64,000 nucleotides of DNA from Blastobasis lacticolella (Eukaryota > Arthropoda > Insecta > Lepidoptera > Blastobasidae). Below, piece after piece: positions 42,951 to 52,805 of this stretch. The stretch lies in assembly GCA_905147135.1 (NCBI GenBank), contig LR990046.1, positions 19,560,501 through 19,624,500 on the forward strand. The letters are read 5' to 3'. Under the pieces are notes generated by a model that worked only from the letters and a program-made list of their open reading frames with translations, was not told where the DNA came from and did no database searches. The translations under genes and the position numbers were made by a program. Every line of letters begins with the position of its first letter. Position 1 is the stretch's first letter.

Positions 42951-43219
42951 TAAAGAATGGAAAGAATCGATATTGATGCAACAGAATTACAAATGTATTC
43001 AAAAACGTAACTATGAGGACTCACGCGGACGGATAGGGTTGACTGACAAAATGCACCAAATTGACCAATCTTGTAGCCGTATCGAAGGCAGTCACGCTAC
43101 TTACTACAAGTATTGTTGTTAAACATGTATATTCGTCTTGTGCCAGAGGTGAAAAAGGGAGATTTTAACTTAATAGGTAAGCAATACAGCGTTATTTATT
43201 CATAGTTTAAAACAAAGTC

Positions 43220-43345
43220 GCTACCCGCCGTCTGTCTGCCATCTGATCTCCGTCACCCTGTTAACAGAGGAACCAAACCAGATCGGATCATGGTTACATA
43301 TGCAATCTGGTCAGGTTTCTCTGTTACATGCCTGAAAGTGCGGGT
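43220..43345 (-). repeat. Rearranged SINE-B fragment
   Basis: 'gccatctgatctccgtcacc', 'ctgttaacagaggaacc' and 'cctgaaagtgcgggtttcat' are SINE-B body pieces in changed order. Confidence 0.5.
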
Positions 43346-43839
43346 TTCATCACTATTTCCCTATAAACACAAAACATTGTCCCATCATGGCAACAATCCA
43401 CATAAAACAAGACCTAACACAAAACAAAACAATAAGCGTACACCACGCCTTTCCATTTAAAAGAATCAGGCTTAAGCGACCCCATCCCAGATATGGTCCA
43501 TAAACCATGCCCAAAACATTGGGCCCCCATATAAAAGAACTCGGTTATTACTACCGCGTTCCAGCCCTCCCACGGATTTAGGGTGACGTTTCCCATTTAG
43601 TAAATAGTGTTTTGATGAAGGCCGCAAGTGGGAATGACGCTGTGGAACCGTAGTTCCTTTTTATGATTGCGAGATTCGCTTGCGCTGAAGTCCTTTTAGT
43701 TTCCTTTGCACTGTGATGATTTCCCAATAACACGTTAAGATTGCTACCAAAGTTATTTAGCAATAACTAGTGTACACGGCGCGACGTTCGCATCCCCTAT
43801 TTACCCTTTTTTCTTCGCTTATAAACCTTCCTCTTGAAT

Positions 43840-43935
43840 CGCTCTATCTATTGTTTTGAAACCGTATTAAAATCCGTTGCGTAGTTTAAAAGATCTAAGC
43901 GTACATAGATACCTAGTGACAAGCGACTTTGTTTT
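43840..43935 (+). repeat. DR-G fragment
   Basis: 'ctctatctattgttttgaaa', 'atccgttgcgtagtttaaaa' and 'gatctaagcgtacatagata', as at 10200 and 60105. Confidence 0.65.
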
Positions 43936-43994
43936 TTACTACGTACTGATGACGCGTTGATTGCACTCGTGCGTCGAAAAGAGCAGGATTTATA

Positions 43995-44075
43995 GGCACG
44001 GGGTTGCCAATAAGCTACCGAGACAGTTCAACCAGTCTCAGGAGTCAGAATCCCCAGCGAAAGACCTTGTTCAAT
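43995..44075 (+). repeat. Uncharacterised dispersed repeat, also in intron 4
   Basis: 'gccaataagctaccgagaca', 'gttcaaccagtctcagg' and 'ccccagcgaaagaccttgtt' parallel 13375-13450. Confidence 0.5.
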
Positions 44076-44815
44076 TTCTTAAAGCAGAAGCATTTTGATT
44101 ATGTTATTTTTTTTAACGTAAACCGTTATAAAATCTACATAAACTCCACCCATACAGTTTTTTTAATCGAGACATCACCGCTGAGTAGATAACGTTCTCC
44201 TTCCAACCGGTTATAGCATATTTGCTTTCCGTAAATTTGAATTTAAATTATTTATCATTAATTTGTACAATATGTTGGGCAAATTTATTAACGATAACAG
44301 CTTTTAAAATTACAAACGATCGTGTTTCATAAACAGTTTTCAAATTGCTCACAATAAAAATACATCAACCCCTTTAAACTTTATGAAAGACCTGCGTGAA
44401 AAGCTTTATACCGAACATGGAAACCTTTATAATAAAATTGTGAAAGCCATTTAATCTCTTTTGTTGCTGAATTGAATTCTTCACACGAATACAAGTTGAT
44501 TGATTCAATACACTTCGTTTGTACGCAAAATGCATATGAAATTTATTTAAGTATACATTACCGGGAATACTAAGGGGGAAATTCGTGGGACGTCTCACTA
44601 CGCCGGCGGTGGAGTCATAAATTATTTCCAAAGGGATGAGAGATTGGCTACGCGTCAAGCCGGAATAATGCCGCGGGCGACGGAGCGATGGCGGTTAACG
44701 CGGACGGTTTGCAGTTTTGCTCTCCACTTTGCGTTTGCTCAATGGAATAAAACTCTTTTTAAACAAAATATATGTTTATATTTTTCTTATTAAAGAAAAT
44801 AACTGTTTTTGGTAT

Positions 44816-44940
44816 CACTTACGAGTAGGGATAACATTGTGATGTAACCTGCATTCAGGCGGCTGAATATAAAGCCATGATCCAATATGGTCAGGTTCCC
44901 CTTTTAACAGGGTTACGGAGCTCAGATGGCAGTGGTATTC
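44816..44940 (+). repeat. SINE-B body, first of a local pair
   Basis: 'cttacgagtagggataacat', 'tgtgatgtaacctgcattca', 'ggcggctgaatataaagcca' and 'ctcagatggcagtgg'. Nearly the same sequence recurs at 45243. Confidence 0.65.
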
Positions 44941-44979
44941 TTGTATACAGACGGACTTTCTTATTCAATCAGTGTAATA

Positions 44980-45216
44980 TCCGGCAGAGTAGAATAGCAT
45001 CAAGCCCTTGAACTCGTGGGTGTCGGGCAAGGCAACTAATGCGTTCGACGCAAAAGTTCTAGAGTCTCCGTAGGCTGGAAAATGGGCAGCAGCGTTTTCA
45101 TTTTTATATTTACAACACAGCGATCTCCAACACGCCTGCCAAGCGTGGTCATTATGGCAACAACAATCCCTCTCGTGGGAGAGGTTTTAAGTCCTGCAGT
45201 AGACTGTTGTAGGATG
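44980..45216 (+). repeat. DR-C copy
   Basis: 'ccggcagagtagaatagcat', 'cgtgggtgtcgggcaaggca', 'gctggaaaatgggcagcagc' and 'ctgcagtagactgttgtagg'. Lies between the two SINE-B bodies. Confidence 0.7.
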
Positions 45217-45242
45217 AAAGTAAAATATCAGATTTTAACATA

Positions 45243-45432
45243 ACTTACGAGTAGGGATAACATCGTGATGTAACCTGCATTCAGGCGGCTGAATATGTAG
45301 CCATGATCCAATAAGGTCAGGTTCCCTTGTTAATAGGGTTACGGAGCTCAGATGGCAGTCGCTTCACTGTAATTACTCCGGGCCCTCAAGAGTACAACCT
45401 GGATTATGACGCCAAGATGATTATCATTACCC
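45243..45432 (+). repeat. SINE-B body, second of a local pair
   Basis: Like 44816-44940 but longer, continuing to 'gcagtcgcttcactgtaatt' and 'gattatgacgccaagatga'. Confidence 0.65.
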
Positions 45433-45482
45433 ACGGTTGAAAAGACCAAGGAGGTCCTCTAGTTTAGCTGTAAGATAAGTTG

Positions 45483-45699
45483 TAGAATAATTACGTAACT
45501 ATGTTACTAACAATTCTCTGATATCAATTATTGAAATTGTTACCTTTGCGATCACGTATAATTGATTTCGTGGTTTCAGTTACTACAGTTCTGTTGCAAT
45601 AACTGAAACTATTGTATCGATCACACTTAATCGCAAAAGTAATAATTTCAATCATTGAAATCAGAGAAATGTTAGCAATAGAGTTACGTAATTCGCCTA
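45483..45699. repeat. Foldback element, 217 bp
   Basis: Two arms of about 105 bp pair imperfectly along their whole length (attacgtaact..., ctctgat.tcaat.attgaaa, tttgcgat.a, tttcagttac/tattgcaac.g). The centre is near 45592. No coding potential. Confidence 0.7.
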
Positions 45700-45937
45700 C
45701 TGGTCTTCTGATAAAATAGGTCAAATTGTCAGAAAGATTCTTTTTATAACCGACGGTACTCAAATATTAAAGCAGAAAAGCCCGAAAGTGGGTGAAAACG
45801 TCGTCCATTAGCAAAATAGAAACTTGTTTCTGTTATTAATGTTGTAAGTACGAAATGGCGTTAATGGTCTGATCTGATATTTTGGGAAAGTGGAATTATG
45901 AATTATGATCTATTTTTAACCATTGATGCAAAAAATA

Positions 45938-46251
45938 TCATCTTGGCGTTCCGTCTTTCGTTCTGCGCCCTTGACCATAATCCAGGATTTGGCATATCAG
46001 GCTATTACAGTAGAGTGATTGCCATCCGACCTCCGTGACTCTGCAAACAATGTTTTAAAACATTTTTCAACATTCAGACGCCTGAATTTGCAGGTTTCAT
46101 CACGATGTTCTCCCTCACCGTCCGAGCATCGGTTAGAATTCAACTAAAGTAACTGTAACTAAGAAAAGAGTAATTGGAGAGGTGGCAATGGGGTTTGAAC
46201 TCGGTACCTCAGGGTCCGAGTCAGACCATTAACCATTACCTACCAACGCCT
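45938..46251 (-). repeat. SINE-B, near full length
   Basis: Inverted tail 'catcttggcgttccgtcttt', 'cttgaccataatccaggatt', body 'gcaggtttcatcacgatgtt', head 'ggcaatggggtttgaactcg' and 'attaaccattacctaccaac'. Confidence 0.75.
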
Positions 46252-46694
46252 TATCAACACAAAACAATAAAAAAGGAACATTGATAAAATAATACGTCGT
46301 ACAAAGACACCTCGCAGCCAAGCCACCTCCCAATCTAGTGATCAATAGTTTGCATAGAAGGCGGGTTGGAATGAAGCTCTACACTAAATGGTATTTCGTA
46401 GGCGAAATTCCGACGGAATGCCTTTGATATAGCTAGATGCAGAACATTCCAAACTTTGTACGTGAACTATTTTAGCTGGGGACCATTTTGGGGTGGCCCC
46501 GAGTATGCGAGAATAAAGAGGAGATCCGATTTAGATGTTCTTTTTGAAGCTATAAAACGGATTAATTATAGGTAAAACTGGCAGTTTATGAAGTATTTTT
46601 TTGTTGATTAAGATGTTTTGCTTGTGTTGCATTATTGGATGGCAGTACCTATATCACCATGCACATTCGGCTGTCTAGAAAACTTAATTTACAC

Positions 46695-46935
46695 ACGGTA
46701 CTTATTTTTTTAACATACATACCTTTATGTATGTGTCCACACGCCTGTGTCCCACAGGTGGGGTAGGCACAGACTATAGACCGCTACTTTGCTCTGTTCT
46801 GACACACCTCCCTAGCCTCGCATATATCCACTACTATTTTCATACATCTTCTTTCTTCTTGAGAACATTACTGATTTGATCAGTGAATGTTTTTCTGGGT
46901 CGTCCTCTTAAGGCCTCTTATTTTTTTTAAAACAT
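46695..46935 (-). mobile_element. Non-LTR retrotransposon C-terminal relic
   Basis: The minus strand reads RGRPRKTFTDQISNVLKK shortly before GRCVRTEQ and VPTPPVGHR, the pattern GRGRPR.T..DQI that follows the RT domain in the same LINE group as 7780-8190. The left end has 'acatacataccttta'-type simple sequence. Confidence 0.5.
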
Positions 46936-46944
46936 CATTAAGTA

Positions 46945-47045
46945 TTATAGGTTTTAAGACTTTCGCAGTTATTCACTACACTTGCACCACACATATTATC
47001 GGGTTTGTTACCATGGTTAGTTTTGTTTTTACCTTGATATATCGA
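46945..47045 (+). repeat. Single-copy paralogue of the 58.0-kb palindrome arm
   Basis: 'ggttttaagactttcgcagt', 'tattcactacacttgcacca', 'ttatcgggtttgttaccatg' and 'gttagttttgttttta' match 58012-58095, without the inverted second arm. Confidence 0.65.
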
Positions 47046-47529
47046 CGCAGTTGCATGCGTCATGGTCATGGTCACGAGCAACTCAAATAGTATGTCCACA
47101 TGTTCATACTATGTATCTATATTGATCATTGTTATTTTATCAAAATATTTTTATAATAATTTGGTCCTTCGAAATCCAGGAACAGAAATGCTACCTATCG
47201 AAGTTTGCGTTTAGTTAGGAAAAATTGTCCACGACGATATTTTATTAAACGAAACAGCGAAATATTTCCTTCCATGTCGACTTCTCTACAAAATACCGTA
47301 CATATCGCTCACATAGAAATAATTTATACGGCGATCAGTACGCTATTGATTCGGGCTGTCCGCAAAGCCGGATGGTCCGGGACATGTGTCCGGGGAACTT
47401 ATGCCGGTAATCCGATTATCCGACCAACGTCTGGCCTGGACATAAACCGGAACACCTGACTGTACTGTATTTTTAAAACGATTTCGTACGATTTCCTGAA
47501 GTGAAGAATTTAGCGTTGCGAGTACAGAT

Positions 47530-47720
47530 ATTCTGTGGGAGCGGTTAGATGCCATGCCCACAGACTCATGTTTTCAAAAATGGTTTGACCGGATGAAAAA
47601 GTTTTTAAAATGTAGTGGAGAATACTTCGTAAAACAGTAAATAATTTATTTTACATGTAAATTGTTTTATTAATGAGTTACTCATAATTTTCAGTACACC
47701 CTATATTTGTCGCTTTTGAT
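47530..47720 (+). mobile_element. Mariner-like transposase 3' end (candidate)
   Basis: Translates as RLDAMPTDSCFQKWFDRMKK, FLKCSGEYFVKQ, then stop, resembling the FQKW..R..KCI..GGEYFE end of mariner-type transposases. About 80 bp later comes 'attttcagtacaccctatat', a plausible terminal repeat with TA. No 5' end or rest of the transposase is recognisable. Confidence 0.4.
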
Positions 47721-48309
47721 GTAGTGAAGTAGCGTCAACATGTTAACGGTTCAAGCCGACGAATTTTAAAATGTGCACAATTACGAAGGCGGCGGCAAGT
47801 ATAACTGACCAACTATTTTTACAGTGTGTGGCCTAGAACTGGGGCTAATATTGAAAATAGAGACTCTCTAGAGTATTGCTGTTTTTTCTAAAAATATTTT
47901 AATTAACCAAAACCCATGCATTACACACAATAAGAATTTAAAGTTACGATTCATAATCAATGATTATTGCAAAATGATATTATCGCTAACATTGTCAATG
48001 TCGTGGTACAGGGCATAATATAATATCAGCCGCCACATGTCAACGAGACGTTCCGAGTAGCTCCGAAAAAGTACGATGCACAATGAACTCGATCCAGTTG
48101 AGCGGAACTATTGCTTTGTTTGCATTACATTGAATTTACGATTAAGTTTGTTAGAAAAAAAAACAAAATGTTAAGTTTTGATTTTAATTAGTTGGGACCA
48201 TGATGATTTAATTACTGCTGACCTATAAAGCCTCCGTTTTGAATGTTTGCCCCAGTTACAGGCCACACACTGTATATAAATTTTTTAAACTTACTTGTTA
48301 TACATACTA
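47721..48309. other. Intergenic, nothing recognised
   Basis: AT-rich with no supported feature. Confidence 0.5.
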
Positions 48310-48432
48310 ATTCCAGACCCGTAATAGAAATTAAAATTCATCATTCCAATTTCTGCTCGACTAGGAATCGAACCCAGGATGTTTGCGTGGCAGACCAGCA
48401 TGTCAACCAACTGAACCACTCAGATCGTCAAA
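48310..48432 (-). repeat. SINE-A head and core
   Basis: 'cagacccgtaatagaaatta', 'aaattcatcattccaatttc', inverted B box 'gaatcgaacccaggatgttt' and 'gcgtggcagaccagcatgtc'. Confidence 0.7.
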
Positions 48433-48861
48433 TAAATATAAAAAATAAAGGATAAAGGTAGACAACGAATAATTACCGATAACATACATCCAACATGCAG
48501 TAGGCGGGACATTTGATAAGTTATCTAATTACCAACCAGGTAGGTAGGAACTTGGCGCAAAATATGGGCATTGTCATGATATTCATCCATTCACCTTTTG
48601 TGCCTCCGTCTTTTGTTTATGGAGATTAAAAGCCCGTTTGTTCTAATCTGTGGTTTTACAAACATTCATTAGCGCAAAATTATTGCGAAGGATCAGAGGA
48701 ACGGCATGATAACAACGACCCAAATGTTAAAAGGTGAGCATTTCTATATTTAGGTTGGCTTCCCGTAAAACGAGTTTGTCGAGTTTTCGCGAGTTCATGA
48801 ACAGGACTTTTCGACAATTATCATTATGTCAGCGATCTATATTATTGTGTGTTTGAAGACT

Positions 48862-49170
48862 TGTGGTTCAGTTGGTTATGCCGGTCTGTCACGAAGAGGC
48901 ACGGGTTCGATTCCCGGCCGGGCGGCAATTGAAATGATGAATTTTAGTTTCTCTTACGGGTCTGGGTGTTGTATGTATAATAGGTATGTATTTAAAAAAC
49001 CTATAAGTGGTAGCAGTGCCTGTTGTGTCTTAATCATCTGTAACATAACGTGTATGCTCTATCTTGTGAACAATCAACTGTTCAATAAATAAATAAATAA
49101 TATAGTCAGTTTTCTGGCACCCATAACACAAGCTTTGCTTGCTTTGGGGCTAGATGGCGTTGTGTGAATT
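48862..49170 (+). repeat. SINE-A, near full length
   Basis: tRNA-like head 'gtggttcagttggttatgcc', 'aagaggcacgggttcgattc' (B box), core 'aattgaaatgatgaatttta' and 'ctcttacgggtctgggtgtt', tail 'cacccataacacaagctttg' and 'gggctagatggcgttgtgtg'. Confidence 0.78.
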
Positions 49171-49254
49171 TGTCCAAGCTTGTTATTATTACTCTCCATA
49201 TTTATTTTCACTCTTAGGTCTAAATTTTTTACAATACATATATATGAATAATAA

Positions 49255-49490
49255 ATATTATAAAAAACCTAAGCCTAGAGTACCATCAGCACCGGGGCGA
49301 GGCCCAAGCTACCGGCGGTTAGGGCTGCAGAGACAGGAACCTCCTGACAATACGCGCCGTCTCCAAGAGAACCGCTTTCTGAATCTGGCCCTTGACCCAA
49401 CCATTTAGCGAGAGACTCTTAAGATGTTGGTCAAGGCTCTTCGCTATGAGACCGTTTACTGATACGACTATTGGAACAATTATTATTATT
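49255..49490 (-). mobile_element. C-terminal tail of a non-LTR retrotransposon polyprotein
   Basis: The minus strand encodes VPIVVSVNGLIAKSLDQHLK, SLSLNGWVKGQIQKAVLLET and ARIVRRFLSLQP, then stop. This tail is recurrent at the C-terminus of reverse-transcriptase ORFs in many animals. The coding part starts just inside an (att)n tract; the 3'UTR runs left to about 49255. Everything upstream of the tail is missing. Confidence 0.65.
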
Positions 49491-49544
49491 ATTATGTATT
49501 TCAGTTTTCGGGAGTTATTTTCATGAACAAGACTTTTCAACTAT

Positions 49545-50272
49545 GATTTTTATGTCAATGCCCTAGCTTAGCGTCGATAGAGCTGGTCAAGAAGCTTCTC
49601 CAAGAGACTTTCGCCGTGATCGTAACGCTTGGCATGTAGACTACTAATTAAAATTCACAACATAAAATGCCGCATGTTCCGGTCTCAGGGCCATTAGTAC
49701 CCTTACACGACGACTCTCATGTCATTACGCTTTTCATAATAAGAATTAAATTCTTAAGAAACAATTTACTAGGGTTGCCAATTAAGGGTTCCAATAAAAA
49801 TATAAGTAAAAATTATATACCTACAGTAAGAATGTAGTACTTATCCTTTATTTATTATTTTCAAGCAGATTATTTACAATTTGTATGGCAAAAGGTTGGT
49901 GCTATTCTACAGAACACCACATGATGAATAAATGTTGAGAAAAATACTTTTTGTGTAAGGTAAAAGTATATTTTTTATCAAATGGCTCTTATTATGTCCG
50001 AAGATAGCATATCTTGACCGAAAATATAATCGGATACTATATTATATTATATTAGTATTAACAACCTTAGCACACCTAACCTTAACCTTGTACCATGGAG
50101 GACTTGTTCAAGGCCAGTTCAAACGCTGTATCCGTCGCCGAATACTAGGCGAATAAAGTATAAGTGAAAGTTTTAGTCCATCGACTCGATAAGAAGAAGA
50201 ACAACCTTAGCACAGCCCATATAAACGACGACTTCTGCATGATTTCCATCAAATGTTCATACAAGTTTCTAT
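49545..50272. other. Intergenic, nothing but a DR-C scrap
   Basis: 'ggttggtgctattctacaga...acaccacatg' at about 49894-49925 is the inverted 5' end of DR-C. No gene. Confidence 0.5.
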
Positions 50273-50289
50273 ACTAATGACCAAAGGTT

Positions 50290-50456
50290 CATCATCATCG
50301 TCATCATCTCATCCCGGCCTCTGCCAGGGTCCGCTTTCCTACTCAATCTTCTCCACTTCGCCCGGTATTCGGCATCCTCTCGTCGTAAGCCGTTGGCTCT
50401 CGCATTCGACTCAGCGATGTCAATACATCGCTTCTTAATAAAACAACCTTTGGTTC
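50290..50456 (-). mobile_element. Short retro-insertion with 17-bp TSD and snap-back 5' end
   Basis: Flanked by ACTAATGACCAAAGGTT at 50273-50289 and 50457-50473. The (catcat) tract at the left is its inverted 3' tail; the body 'gttggctctcgcattcgact', 'cagcgatgtcaatacatcgc' matches 35905-36070 inverted. The last 19 bases before the right TSD region (50436-50454) are the exact complement of 50464-50482. Confidence 0.8.
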
Positions 50457-50482
50457 ACTAATGACCAAAGGTTGTTTTATTA

Positions 50483-50690
50483 TTTGTTGACAAACGCGCA
50501 GCGCCCGCACCGCACAGTATTTAACCGTGCCGCACCCGCGTAGTCACCGCATCGTGTGCGCGTCAATAAGGTGGACTGCACGTTTTTTGTCCGGTTGCTA
50601 CGCGGTGAGTATGCGGGCGCAACGCATACGCGTATAATGCCCGGTTTGTAAATGGCGACGTATAAACGGAATTTTCGGTAAAAATGCTTT
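50483..50690. other. GC-rich, CpG-containing stretch
   Basis: Contains 'gcagcgcccgcaccgcacag', 'cgcacccgcgtagtcaccgc', 'gctacgcggtgagtatgcgg' and 'gcgcaacgcatacgcgta'. It stands out from the AT-rich surroundings. No open frame or RNA gene is recognised. Confidence 0.4.
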
Positions 50691-50837
50691 TTCCTAAACA
50701 TTTCTCTTAAGTAGATTTATATATCGAACATGATACATTCAACGGCTTAGGGGACGTAGAAAAGCTTTCTATCCTTCCAATAAATAAGCTTTAAATCGGA
50801 GCCTACATTCGGGAATATAAAATCTGCTATATACAGA

Positions 50838-51090
50838 CCTGAGTGGTTCAGTGGTTTACTTCCACGCCGGACTGCCACGCAAGAGCTCCCGGGTTCGATT
50901 TCCAGCCGAGTAAAAATTAAAATGATGATTTTTTATTTCGTATTTAATTTAACTGATAAAGTAAATAGACTTTTAAATTAGTATGTATTTAATAGTAACT
51001 ACTTGGTTTACCAGTTATCTATTACCCATAACACAAGTTTTGCTTAGTTTGGGGCTAGGTGGCGCTGTGTGGATTTTTAAGCATATTTTG
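50838..51090 (+). repeat. SINE-A, near full length
   Basis: Head 'acctgagtggttcagtggtt', 'tgccacgcaagagctcccgg' and 'gttcgatttccagccgagta' (B box), core 'aaaattaaaatgatgatttt', tail 'cacaagttttgcttagtttg' and 'gggctaggtggcgctgtgtg'. Confidence 0.78.
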
Positions 51091-51268
51091 TGCAACATAT
51101 TCAAAAATACTTAAGTTCATTGACCCAACGCTTTAGTAAATTAATTTAATAACGATAACAAAAAAAAACATTTTGATTTGTTCTGATAATGAGAATGATA
51201 AATTCCTCTCAAGTGTTCTCTAGCTAAGTCACTTAGCAAAAAGAAACTCGTACATTGACCTATTACTA

Positions 51269-51384
51269 CCTGTCTCTGTTGCTCCCGCGTCAATATATTA
51301 TTTGCATCACGCTCACACAGAGTCGCGTCCTTGAATCGCGCGAGCGTGATGCAAATATATTTACGCGGGAGCAACAGAGACAGG
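51269..51384. repeat. Long hairpin (about 43-46-bp arms)
   Basis: Arms 51269-51314 and 51342-51384 (cctgtctctgttgctcccgc, ...tttgcatcacgctc) are complementary apart from one mismatch and a 3-nt insertion. A 27-nt GC-rich centre separates them. DR-C sequence starts 8 bp after the right arm. Confidence 0.85.
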
Positions 51385-51391
51385 TTAATAC

Positions 51392-51511
51392 CTAAAGTCT
51401 CCGTAGGCTGGAAAATGGGCAGCATTTTCCATTGTTATATTTATAAAACTACGATATCCAACTTGCCTGCCAAGCATGGAGATTATGGCAATAACCTCCC
51501 CTGTAGAAAAT
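51392..51511 (+). repeat. Internal DR-C fragment
   Basis: 'aaagtctccgtaggctggaa', 'aatgggcagcattttccatt' and 'gcctgccaagcatggagatt', ending 'ggcaataacctcccctg'. Confidence 0.7.
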
Positions 51512-51549
51512 TCTGAACATATCTATGAAACTTTGTAGTAATTTTTTTT

Positions 51550-51650
51550 ATGTAATACGGCTTACAAACAGGCATGCGGGCCACCTGATGGAAAGTGGTC
51601 ACCGCCGCCTATAGACATCAGCAACACCAGGGGTGCTACCAAAGAGTTAT
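51550..51650 (-). repeat. DR-D tail copy
   Basis: 'tatgtaatacggcttacaaa', 'caggcatgcgggccacctga', 'tggaaagtggtcaccgccgc' and 'agcaacaccaggggtgctac'. Confidence 0.7.
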
Positions 51651-52171
51651 GTCATTGACCTGCAATATAAAATAATATAAAATAACAAACCTTACCTTTA
51701 CTTGGTTACGGCTTCGTGGTTCGTAGTAATTGAGTAAAGCCAATCAATTACCGTCACCTACATATTGTCGCATGAAAACAACCCGCTAAGCCTAGCAGGG
51801 GTGGCTAAGTGTGCGCGGGCCACGGGCCGCTTTGTCTTACGTACCTGTAAAACTAAAACTTACGTAATATGAATATTTCATGAGGAATGCTTTGGGGTAA
51901 GGCATGAGAAGGGGCGGTTCGCAATTCGGTTTCAGCATTTAGGTATACGTGGGTTATCGGTCTGGCAGACTAATGAGAATCCTAATTTGATTCATCGACT
52001 TCAAGTATACGGAAACAGCTAGAACCTGCGTATCAGAAAAGCATGGCACGGATAAGGAAAAATGTTGTTATAAAAATATAAAGTTAAGAAATAAGGATAA
52101 AGATGGCAGTGCCTAACAAACGTTGCTGACTAGTATGTCGTTATCTAATAACAATTTGTGTTTTTAACATA
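51651..52171. other. Intergenic, nothing recognised
   Basis: No supported gene or repeat. Confidence 0.5.
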
Positions 52172-52330
52172 TTTTTTTTTTTTTTTTTTTTTTATTTATT
52201 CATTTATTTCAGGCAACTGAGGCCCATATTTATAAATACACAAACAACATAAATACAAAATAAACTGATACAAAATACAGACACAGATAAAACCTATACC
52301 TATATACAAATTATTATAAATTGTAAACTA
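52172..52330 (-). mobile_element. Antisense retrotransposon 3' end with poly-T run
   Basis: A run of 22 T (52172-52193) is the inverted poly(A) tail, followed by 'atttattcatttatttcagg' and 'caactgaggcccatatttat', which resembles the inverted 3'UTR of a common lepidopteran LINE. Confidence 0.5.
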
Positions 52331-52514
52331 ATATATAAAAATATAATTTATTAATAACTTTAAAAAATAACTGTCGCTTAATGTCGTTCGGCGGCACCGG
52401 AAATTCTGGGCCGGTACACCATACCCTTCGGCCAATATTCTTCCCTCATGAAGAAATCCAAATCTGCGGTGGGAACCAACGCCACAACATAACCATAGAT
52501 CTTTTTCATGTCGG

Positions 52515-52805
52515 TTTTTTACGGTAGGCAAACAGGCAACCGGGTCACCTGATGGGAAGTGGTCACCACTGCCTAGAGACATTAGCAACACCAAGAGTAT
52601 CGCCAATGCGTTGCCCACCTCTAGAACACGTTGTTTTGGCAGCAAAAAGGCAAAAGCTTCGCCGCTGCCAAATCCCCACCCCATTGAGTACTGGAGACTT
52701 ACTCACCGGCAGAAATACAATACTATTTAAAAGAGTATTGTTTAGCTGCGGTATTCTGCAAGGTGGACGTACTTCCCAGTCGGGCGGCTCCAAGTCGAAC
52801 GGGAT
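52515..52805 (-). repeat. DR-E, best copy
   Basis: 'tacggtaggcaaacaggcaa', 'ccgggtcacctgatgggaag', 'gagacattagcaacaccaag', 'gcagcaaaaaggcaaaagct', 'ccggcagaaatacaatacta' and 'gggcggctccaagtcgaacg'. The minus-strand frames here (FAFLLPKQRVLEVGNALAIL) are repeat sequence, shared with 39625-39950. Confidence 0.75.
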
